Assembly: GCF_900156075.1 (NCBI RefSeq)
Contig: NZ_FTMM01000011.1
Span: 1-64,000, forward strand
From: Chryseobacterium sp. RU37D
GTDB taxonomy: Bacteria > Bacteroidota > Bacteroidia > Flavobacteriales > Weeksellaceae
Direction of reading: 5' to 3'
Length of the DNA stretch: 64,000 bases
Shown one piece after another: positions 56,334 through 64,000 of the stretch. The first letter of the stretch is position 1; each line of letters starts with the position of its first letter. Position numbers and translations under genes: made by a program. The notes beneath the pieces were generated by a model. It saw only the letters and a program-made list of their open reading frames with translations. It was not told the origin of the DNA and did no database searches.

Positions 56334-57539
56334 ATGAACAACGTATACATCATAGATTATATAAGAACGCCAATTTCAAAATTATCTGGTAGTCTTTCAG
56401 AAGTTCGTGCCGACGATTTGGCAGCAATTGTTATTAAAGAAGTAGTAGCACGAAATCCCGAAGTTCCTGTTGAAGAAATAGAAGATGTTATTTTCGGATG
56501 TGCAAACCAAGCAGGTGAAGATAACAGAAACGTAGCAAGAATGGGGCTTTTATTGGCTGGGCTTCCATACAAAATAGGAGGGGAAACGGTCAATAGATTG
56601 TGTGCTTCAGGAATGTCAGCGGTGGCTAATGCTTTCCGTTCGATTGCAGCAGGAGAAGGTGAAATTTACATCGCAGGTGGAGTAGAACACATGACGCGTT
56701 CACCTTATGTAATGTCTAAACCAAGTGCTGCTTTCGGAAGAGACAGTCAGATGTTTGATACAACCTTCGGATGGAGATTTATCAATCCGAAAATGAAAGA
56801 ATTATACGGGGTTGACGGAATGGGAGACACTGCTGAAAACTTAGCAGATATCCACAACATCAGTCGTGAAGATCAGGATAAATTTGCCCTTTGGTCACAA
56901 CAAAAAGCAACAAAAGCTCAGGAAAGTGGAAGATTAGCAGAGGAAATTGTAAAAGTTGAAATTCCGCAAAGAAAAGGTGAACCGAAGATCTTCGATACAG
57001 ACGAATTCATCAAGCCAACTTCTTCAATGGAAGGTTTAGGAAAACTTAGTCCGGCTTTCAGAAAAGAAGGAACAGTAACAGCCGGAAACGCTTCAGGAAT
57101 GAATGATGGTGCAACAGCTTTAATTTTAGCAAGCGAAGAAGCTGTAAAAAAATATGGCTTAAAACCAAAAGCAAAAATCCTAGGATCATCTGTTGCAGGT
57201 GTTGAGCCTAGAATCATGGGAATCGGCCCTGTTGAAGCAACTCAAAAGTTATTAAAAAGACTGAATCTTTCATTAGACGATATGGATATCATCGAATTGA
57301 ACGAGGCTTTTGCAGCTCAAGCTTTGGCGGTAACAAGAACTTTAGGTTTAAAAGATGATGATTCAAGAATAAATCCAAATGGAGGAGCTATCGCAATAGG
57401 TCACCCACTGGGAGTTTCCGGAGCAAGAATCGTTGGTTCAGCGGCTATGGAACTTCAAAAACAAGATAAAAAATATGCATTGTGTACCCTTTGTATCGGT
57501 GTCGGACAAGGGTATGCAATGGTGATTGAAAAAATGTAA
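56334..57539 (+). CDS. paaJ: Beta-ketoadipyl-CoA thiolase
   Basis: 401 aa. VNRLCASGMSAV with the nucleophile Cys, NEAFAAQ, GGAIAIGHPLGVSGARI with the His and CTLCIGVGQG with the second Cys. Cleaves 3-oxoadipyl-CoA to acetyl-CoA and succinyl-CoA, and probably acts on the dehydro-suberyl intermediate too. Confidence 0.94.
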   Translation: MNNVYIIDYIRTPISKLSGSLSEVRADDLAAIVIKEVVARNPEVPVEEIEDVIFGCANQAGEDNRNVARMGLLLAGLPYKIGGETVNRLCASGMSAVANAFRSIAAGEGEIYIAGGVEHMTRSPYVMSKPSAAFGRDSQMFDTTFGWRFINPKMKELYGVDGMGDTAENLADIHNISREDQDKFALWSQQKATKAQESGRLAEEIVKVEIPQRKGEPKIFDTDEFIKPTSSMEGLGKLSPAFRKEGTVTAGNASGMNDGATALILASEEAVKKYGLKPKAKILGSSVAGVEPRIMGIGPVEATQKLLKRLNLSLDDMDIIELNEAFAAQALAVTRTLGLKDDDSRINPNGGAIAIGHPLGVSGARIVGSAAMELQKQDKKYALCTLCIGVGQGYAMVIEKM

Positions 57540-57544
57540 TTTTT

Positions 57545-57662
57545 TCAATAGTGTAACAATATAAAAATGTATCAATGTAACAATTCCATTGTCATGCTGA
57601 GCTTGTCGAAGCATCTATTGGTAAACTGTTAGATTGATACATTGTTAAATTAAATTTTCAAC
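57545..57662. repeat. Intercistronic inverted repeat, family B
   Basis: ATGTATCAATGTAACAATTC, core GTCATGCTGAGCTTGTCGAA, then GATACATTGTTAAATT. Between paaJ and paaY. Confidence 0.7.
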
Positions 57663-57671
57663 TAAAATTTT

Positions 57672-58265
57672 ATGAATATTTATTCATACCACGGAATTCG
57701 CCCCATCATTAAGCCATCCGCTTACGTTCATCCACAAGCGGTGATTATCGGAAATGTGGAAATCGGCGAAGAAGTTTATGTTGGTCCGAATGCGGTAATT
57801 CGTGGAGACTGGGGTAAAATTATTGTGAAAGACGGTGCAAATGTTCAGGAAAACTGTACGCTTCATGTATTCCCTGGCATTGAAACCATTTTGGAGGAAT
57901 ATGCACATATCGGTCACGGAGCAATCATTCATTCCGGACATATCGGTAAAAACTGTCTCGTTGGAATGAACGCTGTTGTAATGGATAAAGCCGTTATTGG
58001 TGAGGAATGTATCATCGGAGCATTAGCTTTTGTTCCTGCCAACTTCAAATGTGAACCAAGAAAATTAATTGTGGGAAGTCCTGCAAAAATTATCCGCAAT
58101 GTTTCTGACGAAATGATCAAATGGAAAACAGAAGGAACAAAACTATATCAGGAACTGGCAAGAGAAGGAAAGGACGCAATTTTACCATGTGAACCTTTTA
58201 CAGAATATGTTCAGCAGATTCCTACGAAAGTTGTTGATTACAGCATTTGGGATGATGTGAAATAA
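57672..58265 (+). CDS. paaY: PaaY, gamma-carbonic-anhydrase-like thioesterase
   Basis: 197 aa left-handed beta-helix: VIIGNVEIGEEVYVGPNAVI, HIGHGAIIHSGHIGKNC with metal His. In E. coli PaaY hydrolyses a dead-end CoA lactone/thioester of the pathway. Usual length. Confidence 0.9.
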   Translation: MNIYSYHGIRPIIKPSAYVHPQAVIIGNVEIGEEVYVGPNAVIRGDWGKIIVKDGANVQENCTLHVFPGIETILEEYAHIGHGAIIHSGHIGKNCLVGMNAVVMDKAVIGEECIIGALAFVPANFKCEPRKLIVGSPAKIIRNVSDEMIKWKTEGTKLYQELAREGKDAILPCEPFTEYVQQIPTKVVDYSIWDDVK

Positions 58266-58276
58266 TTTCCGTACCT

Positions 58277-58309
58277 AAACCTCATAGGTTTTTAAAACCT
58301 ATGAGGTTT
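58277..58309. repeat. REP palindrome, left flank of the RAYT gene
   Basis: Near-perfect palindrome AAACCTCATAGGTTTT/AAAACCTATGAGGTTT, 16-base arms with one base between. The sister copy is at 58931-58962. Confidence 0.85.
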
Positions 58310-58339
58310 GAATATTAAAATACAAATGAAGAAAAATAA

Positions 58340-58918
58340 ATGTCAAATACAGAAAGTTTTGAATGTGGTTATGTATACCATATTTACACTCACGCAAATG
58401 GAAAAGATTTAATTTTTAGAGAAGAGGAAAATTATAAATATTTTTTAGATAAGCTTATAAAATACATTATTCCAGTAGCTGAAATATATGTATATTGTTT
58501 GATGTCTAATCATTTTCATTTTTTAGTAAGGTTTAAAAATGTAGACCAAATATCGGATGAAGATGAGCATAAATATTTAATGAAGCAGTTTAGTAATTTA
58601 TTAAATGGTTATGCAAAAGCTTATAATAAGAAATATAATAGAAAAGGGTCTCTTTTTCTTGATTATCTAAAACGTAAAAGAGTAAACGATGAAAAGTATT
58701 TGATTAAATTATTACATTATATCCACAATAATCCTGTCAATCATGGATTTGTTGAAGATATTAATGATTGGAAATATTCATCTTATAATTCTTACATTAA
58801 TTTGACTAAAGAAAGCAAAATTGAAAGAAAAGAAATGATGCAATACTTTGATACAATAAAAAATTTTGTAGAATATCATCAATCGAATGTTGAATATGAT
58901 TTTCTGACTATTGAATAA
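58340..58918 (+). CDS. REP-associated tyrosine transposase (RAYT)
   Basis: 192 aa, single-domain HUH transposase of the Y1 type. The HUH motif is SNHFHFLVRF (His58, His60) and the catalytic Tyr is Tyr127 in LLHYIHNNPVNHG, as in TnpA-REP. Such proteins cut and join single-stranded DNA at REP hairpins and are usually stable chromosomal genes. It is flanked on both sides by the same palindrome within about 30 bases and sits in the paa operon in the same direction. No IS left or right end beyond the palindromes is seen. Confidence 0.92.
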   Translation: MSNTESFECGYVYHIYTHANGKDLIFREEENYKYFLDKLIKYIIPVAEIYVYCLMSNHFHFLVRFKNVDQISDEDEHKYLMKQFSNLLNGYAKAYNKKYNRKGSLFLDYLKRKRVNDEKYLIKLLHYIHNNPVNHGFVEDINDWKYSSYNSYINLTKESKIERKEMMQYFDTIKNFVEYHQSNVEYDFLTIE

Positions 58919-58930
58919 ATATGGCAACTC

Positions 58931-58962
58931 AAACCTCATAGGTTTCTAAAACCTATGAGGTT
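58931..58962. repeat. REP palindrome, right flank of the RAYT gene
   Basis: Arms AAACCTCATAGGTTT and AAACCTATGAGGTTT with a CT centre; same sequence as the left flank except the middle. Confidence 0.85.
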
Positions 58963-58981
58963 TTGAAAAGAAAAATAAAGT

Positions 58982-59810
58982 ATGTTAAAAAAACTTCTCA
59001 TTTTCTGCAGCATTCTCTTTACATTTCAATCTGTGTTTTTTACCCAAACAGGAAATGTAAAACCTTTTTTGAATATTGAAGAAATCAGAACCATAAAATC
59101 AGAAATTTTAAACAAGGAAAGAACATTAAACATCTATCTTCCACAAAATTTTTATAAAAATAAATCTTACCCAATTATTTATTTTTTGGATGGAGGTATA
59201 AATGAAGATTTCATCCATGTGATAGGTTTAGTTCAATTTTTTAATCAAATGTATTCCATGACAGAAACGATTGTGGTCGGAATTGCCAATATTGACAGAA
59301 AAAGAGACTTCACTTTTCATACCGATTTAAAGGATTTGCATAAAGATTATCCTGCGAGTGGACATTCTGATAAATTCATCAGTTTTTTGGAAAAAGAATT
59401 AAAACCCTATATCGAAAATCAGTTTAAAACAACAGAAAAATATTTGTTTAGACAATCGTTGGGCGGGCTTTTAGCAACTGAAATTTTGTTGAAAAAACCT
59501 GAAATGTCCAATAATTATTTTATCATCAGTCCGAGTTTATGGTGGGATGATGAAAGTCTTTTGAAACAGGCCCCTCAATTATTAACCAAAATTCCGGATA
59601 CTAAGAAATTCATTTATGTTTCTGTCGGAAAAGGTGAACATCCGGTGATGGTAAAAGATGCTGAGGATTTATTTGATGTTTTAAAAAAAGCCAACAAAAA
59701 ATTGGACGGTAGAATACAAAATGATGGAAACAGACAATCATGCAACGATTCTTCACAGAAGTTTGTATGAAGGTTTGGTGAAATTGTTTCCATATCAGGA
59801 ACCGAAATAA
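58982..59810 (+). pseudogene. Esterase family alpha/beta hydrolase, frameshifted near its end
   Basis: Reads as 262 aa to a stop at 59770, but the true family end follows in another frame: after a run of six A (59696-59701) the +1 frame continues KNWTVEYKMMETDNHATILH and on to FPYQEPK at 59810. The catalytic Ser159 (FRQSLGGLLA) is in the first frame and the catalytic His (DNHATILH) only in the second. Restored, it would be 275 aa with signal peptide. It is either inactivated, or one A is a sequencing error. It belongs to the putative esterase family (Fes/enterochelin-like), not to the paa pathway. Confidence 0.75.
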
Positions 59811-59813
59811 AAT

Positions 59814-59918
59814 AATATACCAATGTATCAATGTAACAATTTTGAGCCTGTCATTCTGAACGCAATGAAGAATCCCATTGGTAAACTGTTACATTAATAC
59901 ATTTTTAAATTAAAATAT
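59814..59918. repeat. Intercistronic inverted repeat, family B
   Basis: ATGTATCAATGTAACAATTT, core GTCATTCTGAACGCAATGAA, then TGTTACATTAATACA. Fourth copy of family B, just before paaZ. Confidence 0.7.
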
Positions 59919-59929
59919 AAGAATATTTT

Positions 59930-62425
59930 ATGGAAAAGTTAAAAAATTACATCCACGGCGAATGGATCGAAGGTACCGGAAACGGAATTCCTTTATATAA
60001 CGCAGTGACAGGAGAACAGGTTGCTGTTTCCGATACGGAAGGTCTGAATTTTGAACAGGCTTTAGATTACGGAAGAACAGTAGGTTACAAAAATCTTTCA
60101 TCCATGACGTTCTACGATCGTGGAGAAATGTTGAAAAAAGTAGCGCTTTACCTTTTAGAAAGAAAGAAAAAATATTACGATTTATCTTATAAAACGGGAG
60201 CAACTCATGTAGATTCTTGGGTAGATATCGAGGGAGGTTTTGGTACTTTCTTTACATACTCAGGATTGGCGAAGAGAATGCTTCCAAATACTCCGTTTTG
60301 GGTGGATGGAGATACTCAGAAAATTTCTGCTAACGGAACTTTTTTGGGAACTCATATATTAACGCCAAGTGAAGGGGTTTCTATTCAAATCAATGCATAC
60401 AATTTTCCGGTTTGGGGAATGTTGGAAAAGTTATCCACATCTTTGTTGGCAGGTGTTCCGTCAATTGTGAAGCCTTCTCCGTTTGGCTCTTATTTGACGA
60501 ATGCCGTTTTCCAGGATATGATTGAAAGCGGAATTCTTCCGGAAGGAGCTGTTCAGTTGGTTTGTGGTGAACCGGGAAATATTCTGGATTACGTTCAGGA
60601 TGGAGACTCTGTATTATTCACAGGTTCTGCGACGACGGGTAGAAAATTAAAATCTTTACCATCAGTTGCAGGAAATGCAGTTCGTTTCAACATGGAAGCA
60701 GATTCTTTGAACTGCTCAATTCTTGGATTGGATGCAAAACCGGGAACTCCGGAATTTGATCTATTCATCAAAGAAGTTCGTAACGAAATGACGACGAAAG
60801 CTGGACAAAAATGTACAGCAATCAGAAGAATTATCGTTCCTGAAAACTTAATCGGAGACGTTCAGAATGCTTTGTCTAAAGCTTTGGATCAGACAAAGAT
60901 CGGAAATCCGTTAAGCAGAGAAACAAGAATGGGTTCTTTGGTCGGAAAACAGCAGTACGATGAGGTTGTAAGAAAAGTAAATTTACTAAAAGCTGAAACA
61001 GAATTGGTTTATGACGGACAACACGAATTGGTAGATGCAAATTATGAAAATGGAGCATTTATGAGTCCAAAATTGTTCTTAAACGATTCTCCGTTTACTA
61101 AAAATATCTCTCACGATGTCGAAGCTTTTGGTCCGGTTTCTACATTAATGCCTTACAAAGATGCAGAAGAAGCTGCAGCGTTGGCAAAAAGAGGAAAAGG
61201 AAGTTTGGTAGGTTCTATCATTTCTCATGACGACAATTTCGTAGCAGAAACTTCGTGGAAAATGGCTTCTCAACACGGAAGGATTTTCGTTTTAAACAGA
61301 GATAATGCGAAAGAAAGTACAGGTCACGGTTCTCCGCTTCCGACTTTGATGCACGGTGGTCCCGGAAGAGCAGGTGGCGGTGAAGAAATGGGCGGTTTGA
61401 GCGGTCTGCATTTCTTCCTACAAAAAACAGCGATTCAGGGCTCTCCCGATACTTTGACAGCTATTACTAAAATTTATCAGCAAGGTGCTGAGAAAAAATA
61501 TTCAGATAAACACCCTTTCCAAAAATATTTCGAAGAAGTTGAGGTTGGCGATTCTTTAGAAACAGCAGGAAGAACGGTTACCGATGCAGATATTGTAAAT
61601 TTCTCCAATATTTCCTGGGATCATTTCTACGCACATACAGATGCAACGAGCTTAACAGGAACTATCTTCGACAAAACCGTTGCTCACGGATACTTCATCC
61701 TTTCTGCAGCAGCGGGATTATTCGTTTCTGGTAAAAAAGGACCTGTTATCGCGAATTATGGATTGGAAAACTGTTCGTTCTTCAAACCTGTTTACGCAGG
61801 AGATACCATTACGGTTTATTTGACTGCAAAAGAGAAGATCAATCGCGGAGTAAAAGGGAGAAATATTCCTTCAGGAGTTGTAAAATGGCTGGTTGAAGTG
61901 GTGAATCAAAGAGATGAGATCGTTTGTGTGGCTACGATTTTAACACTGGTGGCTAAACAATCTCCTTTTATTGATTTAAATCTAAAAACTATTCAAAAAG
62001 CTTTAAATGGCTTAACGGAATCTACTCAGCCAGCTTGGGGCAAAATGTCCCCTCAGCAAATGATCGAACATCTGGAGCATGGCATTTTGGTAAGCTTGGG
62101 AGAACCAGAAGCAGAAAAATGCTTCACTCCGGAAGAACAGCTGGAAAAATGGCAGGATTCTTTATACAATCACAGGAAAATGCCCAAAGATTTCCCTGCG
62201 CCATTCTTAAAAGAAGACGAAAAGTTATTGGAGCTGAGACATAAAAATCTTGAAGCTGCAAAAATTTCTTTTATAGATTCTTTAAAGCGATACCTGATTT
62301 ATTATAAAGAAAATCCTCAAGCTGAGCATATGAATTTCGTGTTCGGAAGACTAAATAAAGAAATGTGGGAGCTGATGCACAGAAAACATTTTACACATCA
62401 TTTTGAGCAGTTTCAATTAATCTAA
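59930..62425 (+). CDS. paaZ: PaaZ ring-opening enzyme with extra DinB-like domain
   Basis: 831 aa; usual PaaZ is about 680. Residues 1-520: aldehyde dehydrogenase with GQKCTAI (Cys near 295) and NMEAD (Glu near 256). Residues about 535-665: MaoC-like hydratase (FEEVEVGDSLETAGRTV, DHFYAHTDA, AHGYFILSAAAG), which opens oxepin-CoA. Residues about 690-831: a DUF1569/DinB-like four-helix domain with MIEHLEHG and HRKHFTHHFEQF giving the possible metal histidines. The extra domain is not in E. coli PaaZ. It ends in a hairpin terminator. Confidence 0.93.
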   Translation: MEKLKNYIHGEWIEGTGNGIPLYNAVTGEQVAVSDTEGLNFEQALDYGRTVGYKNLSSMTFYDRGEMLKKVALYLLERKKKYYDLSYKTGATHVDSWVDIEGGFGTFFTYSGLAKRMLPNTPFWVDGDTQKISANGTFLGTHILTPSEGVSIQINAYNFPVWGMLEKLSTSLLAGVPSIVKPSPFGSYLTNAVFQDMIESGILPEGAVQLVCGEPGNILDYVQDGDSVLFTGSATTGRKLKSLPSVAGNAVRFNMEADSLNCSILGLDAKPGTPEFDLFIKEVRNEMTTKAGQKCTAIRRIIVPENLIGDVQNALSKALDQTKIGNPLSRETRMGSLVGKQQYDEVVRKVNLLKAETELVYDGQHELVDANYENGAFMSPKLFLNDSPFTKNISHDVEAFGPVSTLMPYKDAEEAAALAKRGKGSLVGSIISHDDNFVAETSWKMASQHGRIFVLNRDNAKESTGHGSPLPTLMHGGPGRAGGGEEMGGLSGLHFFLQKTAIQGSPDTLTAITKIYQQGAEKKYSDKHPFQKYFEEVEVGDSLETAGRTVTDADIVNFSNISWDHFYAHTDATSLTGTIFDKTVAHGYFILSAAAGLFVSGKKGPVIANYGLENCSFFKPVYAGDTITVYLTAKEKINRGVKGRNIPSGVVKWLVEVVNQRDEIVCVATILTLVAKQSPFIDLNLKTIQKALNGLTESTQPAWGKMSPQQMIEHLEHGILVSLGEPEAEKCFTPEEQLEKWQDSLYNHRKMPKDFPAPFLKEDEKLLELRHKNLEAAKISFIDSLKRYLIYYKENPQAEHMNFVFGRLNKEMWELMHRKHFTHHFEQFQLI

Positions 62426-62950
62426 TTGAATAAAGCATACATGTTATCCCTTTTTTGTTTTTGATTGAAAGGGATTTTTTAAGCCTTGTCAATGTTCAAA
62501 ACCTAGATAAGGCTTCTTAAAAAAGGCTTCATGTATTCTTAAAATAATTTCTCGGATTTTTAATTCTTATTTCCAGCTGGTTTAATAAAGAAAAAAATAG
62601 ACATGGAGTTTTTATAGAATCTCCGTTGAAAAGAATAATTGATTATATCCGTTTGTCATTTCTAGGCTCATAGCAAATCCTGTAGTTTTTCGTTTGGGTA
62701 AACTTTGTTATCCATGATATTAGGCGCGACATCCCTCTTTCTGAGGCTTTCCAGATATCGCCATATAATTCAAAGTAATAACAACAATCATTAAATTTGT
62801 AGTAGAGTAGAAAATACCAAATTAAGAATTACATATTTCTACATAACAATAATAGGAATTACAATAAAAGGTATACCCTGTTTTTTGGCATTAAATTTCT
62901 TAAAATAGCTGTATTTTAGTATTTTTGTGTTTATCAATTTAATTTAAAAA
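62426..62950. other. Gap after paaZ
   Basis: Holds the terminator and, on the minus strand at about 62646-62830, a coding-like stretch (LYGDIWKASERGMSRLISW) with no start codon that may be a gene relic. No clear gene, tRNA or promoter seen. TATTTTTG at 62920-62927 may be a -7 box for the next gene. Confidence 0.4.
62446..62480 (+). terminator. Terminator at the end of the paa operon
   Basis: Stem ATCCCTTT/AAAGGGAT with a 14-base loop, then T6; a second AAGCCTT/AAGGCTT hairpin follows. It separates paaZ from the last hydratase gene. Confidence 0.8.
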
Positions 62951-63715
62951 ATGAACGAATTCGTAGTTTCAGAACTTAAAAATAATATCGCCGAAATCAC
63001 ATTCGGAACCCCAAAAAGCAATTCCCTTCCGGGAGCCATTCTTGAAAAATTAGCACAAACCATTCTTGATGAAGGTGCGAAAGATGATGTAAAAGCTATC
63101 CTTGTAAAGAGTGAAGGTAAGAAAGCTTTTTGTGCAGGAGCCAGTTTTGATGAGCTTTTGGAAATTGAAGAGCTGGAAAAATCAACCCAATTTTTCGGAG
63201 GTTTCGCAAAAGTATTGAATGCAATGAGAAACTGCGGGAAAATCATTGTTATAAGAGTTCAGGGAAAAACCACTGGTGGTGGGGTAGGATTGGCTTGCGG
63301 AGCAGATTACTGTTTTGCAACAAAAGATTCTTCATTGGCTCTTACTGAGATTAATTTAGGAATTGGCCCTTTCGTAATCGGGCCTTATGTGGAAAGAAAA
63401 ATTGGGAAGTCCCAATTTTCAGCTATGGCCATTGATGCAGATTTCAGATCGGCGGAGTGGGCAGCACAGCACAATATTTACCATTCAGTTTCAGAAACAA
63501 TTGAAGAAATGGACTCAAAATTAGAAAAGTTCCTGCAGACTTTAGCTTCCAGAAGCTGTGAGGCTTTAGCTTTAATTAAAAAAGTTTCATGGGAAGGTAC
63601 AGATCATTTCAATGAACTAATGCCGGCCAGAATTCATATGAGCGCAAGCTTAATTTTGGAAGATTCTGCAAAGAAAAACATTGAATCTATTAAAGAAAAA
63701 TTGAGAGCTAAATAA
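62951..63715 (+). CDS. Enoyl-CoA hydratase/isomerase family protein
   Basis: 254 aa crotonase fold with KAFCAGASFDELL and KTTGGGVGLACGADYC. The first catalytic Glu of hydratases is replaced (GGGVGLA for GGGCELA), while the second is kept in ALTEINLGIGPFVIG. No PaaF-type hydratase is found elsewhere in the operon, so it may serve that step or act in another beta-oxidation route. It is beyond a terminator and has its own promoter-like box and terminator. Confidence 0.8.
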   Translation: MNEFVVSELKNNIAEITFGTPKSNSLPGAILEKLAQTILDEGAKDDVKAILVKSEGKKAFCAGASFDELLEIEELEKSTQFFGGFAKVLNAMRNCGKIIVIRVQGKTTGGGVGLACGADYCFATKDSSLALTEINLGIGPFVIGPYVERKIGKSQFSAMAIDADFRSAEWAAQHNIYHSVSETIEEMDSKLEKFLQTLASRSCEALALIKKVSWEGTDHFNELMPARIHMSASLILEDSAKKNIESIKEKLRAK

Positions 63716-63741
63716 TTTTGACATTTCTTTTATAAATATAA

Positions 63742-63768
63742 CCGCTGGATTTCCAGCGGCTTTTTTTT
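63742..63768 (+). terminator. Terminator after the hydratase gene
   Basis: Perfect stem CCGCTGG/CCAGCGG with ATTT loop, then C and T8. Confidence 0.9.
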
Positions 63769-63812
63769 GAGTTGAGATCAGTTAATTAACCTTTATTTTT
63801 TTTAGAAACAAT

Positions 63813-63854
63813 TTTGTACTTTGAAAAAAAATAATAACTTTGTATCTCAAAGTT
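63813..63854 (+). promoter_or_regulatory. Promoter and inverted repeat of the last gene
   Basis: TTTG (63813-63816), 18 bases, TAACTTTG (63835-63842): a full Bacteroidota promoter. The -7 box is half of a 7-bp inverted repeat AACTTTG/CAAAGTT (63836-63842 and 63848-63854), a possible operator. Confidence 0.7.
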
Positions 63855-63860
63855 CTTTTT

Positions 63861-64000
63861 ATGGATTCAAAAAACTATCACGAAGACTTATCACACATCC
63901 GTTCCATGATGGAGCGTTCTTCCAGATTTATTTCTTTGAGTGGATTATCCGGAGTTTTTGCGGGTGTGGCGGCACTTATTGGAGCCAGCTATGTTTATTT
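63861..64000 (+). CDS. Membrane protein, N-terminal part only
   Basis: Runs off the right edge after about 46 codons. Starts MDSKNYHEDLSHIRSMMERS with a soluble stretch, then a hydrophobic segment LSGVFAGVAALIGASYVY. Likely a multi-pass inner-membrane protein; identity cannot be fixed from the fragment. Confidence 0.7.
   Translation, partial: MDSKNYHEDLSHIRSMMERSSRFISLSGLSGVFAGVAALIGASYVY

Noticed and set aside
50434-59918. CRISPR array suggested by the repeated spacers in the paa region
   Set aside because: The repeats are inverted, lie singly between genes, differ in family and have no regular repeat-spacer pattern or cas genes.
1-64000. tRNA, rRNA, tmRNA or riboswitch
   Set aside because: No cloverleaf with a T-loop GTTCRA, no rRNA-like stretch, and no FMN or cobalamin motif before ribA or other candidates.

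Overview
The window comes from a low-GC member of the Bacteroidota, most likely the Flavobacteriia and close to Chryseobacterium. The signs are a type IX secretion C-terminal sorting domain, DUF2851/DUF4254/DUF4292 family genes, BshA (bacillithiol synthesis), Bacteroidota-type promoters (TTTG, about 19 bases, then TAnnTTTG), and a phenylacetate operon ordered paaK-E-A-B-C-D-G-H-x-I-J-Y-Z. No rRNA, tRNA, CRISPR array or prophage was seen.

Layout. 1-4 kb: an accessory patch where a small unknown gene plus a TauE/SafE-type transporter gene occur twice in direct orientation, flanking a Crp/Fnr regulator and a lipoprotein. One transporter copy is broken by a homopolymer frameshift and the other is a degenerate fragment. 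4-15 kb: an acetyltransferase-like gene, folE with a DinB gene, cysS, a T9SS cargo protein, malQ, two secreted proteins and ferritin. 15-27 kb: an AddA/RecB-like helicase-nuclease, two tandem carboxypeptidase-regulatory-domain proteins, a SIMPL protein, a minus-strand run (GNAT, PspC-like, DUF2851, bshA, GH3) and ribA. 27-34 kb: an envelope cluster (lipoprotein, DUF4254, tatA, EnvC-like, DUF4292, sugar nucleotidyltransferase, flippase). 33-47 kb: pyrC, two M1 metallopeptidases, a dienoyl-CoA-reductase-like SDR, an IS982 relic, a compact membrane protein/histidine kinase/response regulator set, and clpB.

47-64 kb: the most interesting part, an aerobic phenylacetyl-CoA pathway behind a TetR regulator (probably PaaR) and one palindromic operator lying just after the paaK promoter. 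PaaK activates phenylacetate, PaaABCDE epoxidises the ring, PaaG isomerises the epoxide to the oxepin, PaaZ opens and oxidises the ring, and PaaJ, PaaH and enoyl-CoA hydratases carry out beta-oxidation. PaaI and PaaY probably rescue dead-end CoA esters.

Three features stand out. (1) Nearly every gap between paa genes is a 75-135 base inverted repeat, drawn from at least four unrelated families. (2) A REP-associated tyrosine transposase (RAYT), flanked on both sides by the same perfect palindrome, sits inside the operon together with a frameshifted esterase gene. (3) PaaZ carries an extra C-terminal DinB/DUF1569-like domain of about 150 residues. Since the genome makes bacillithiol (bshA) and the DinB superfamily includes bacillithiol S-transferases, a role in handling the reactive ring-opened aldehyde is a testable idea.
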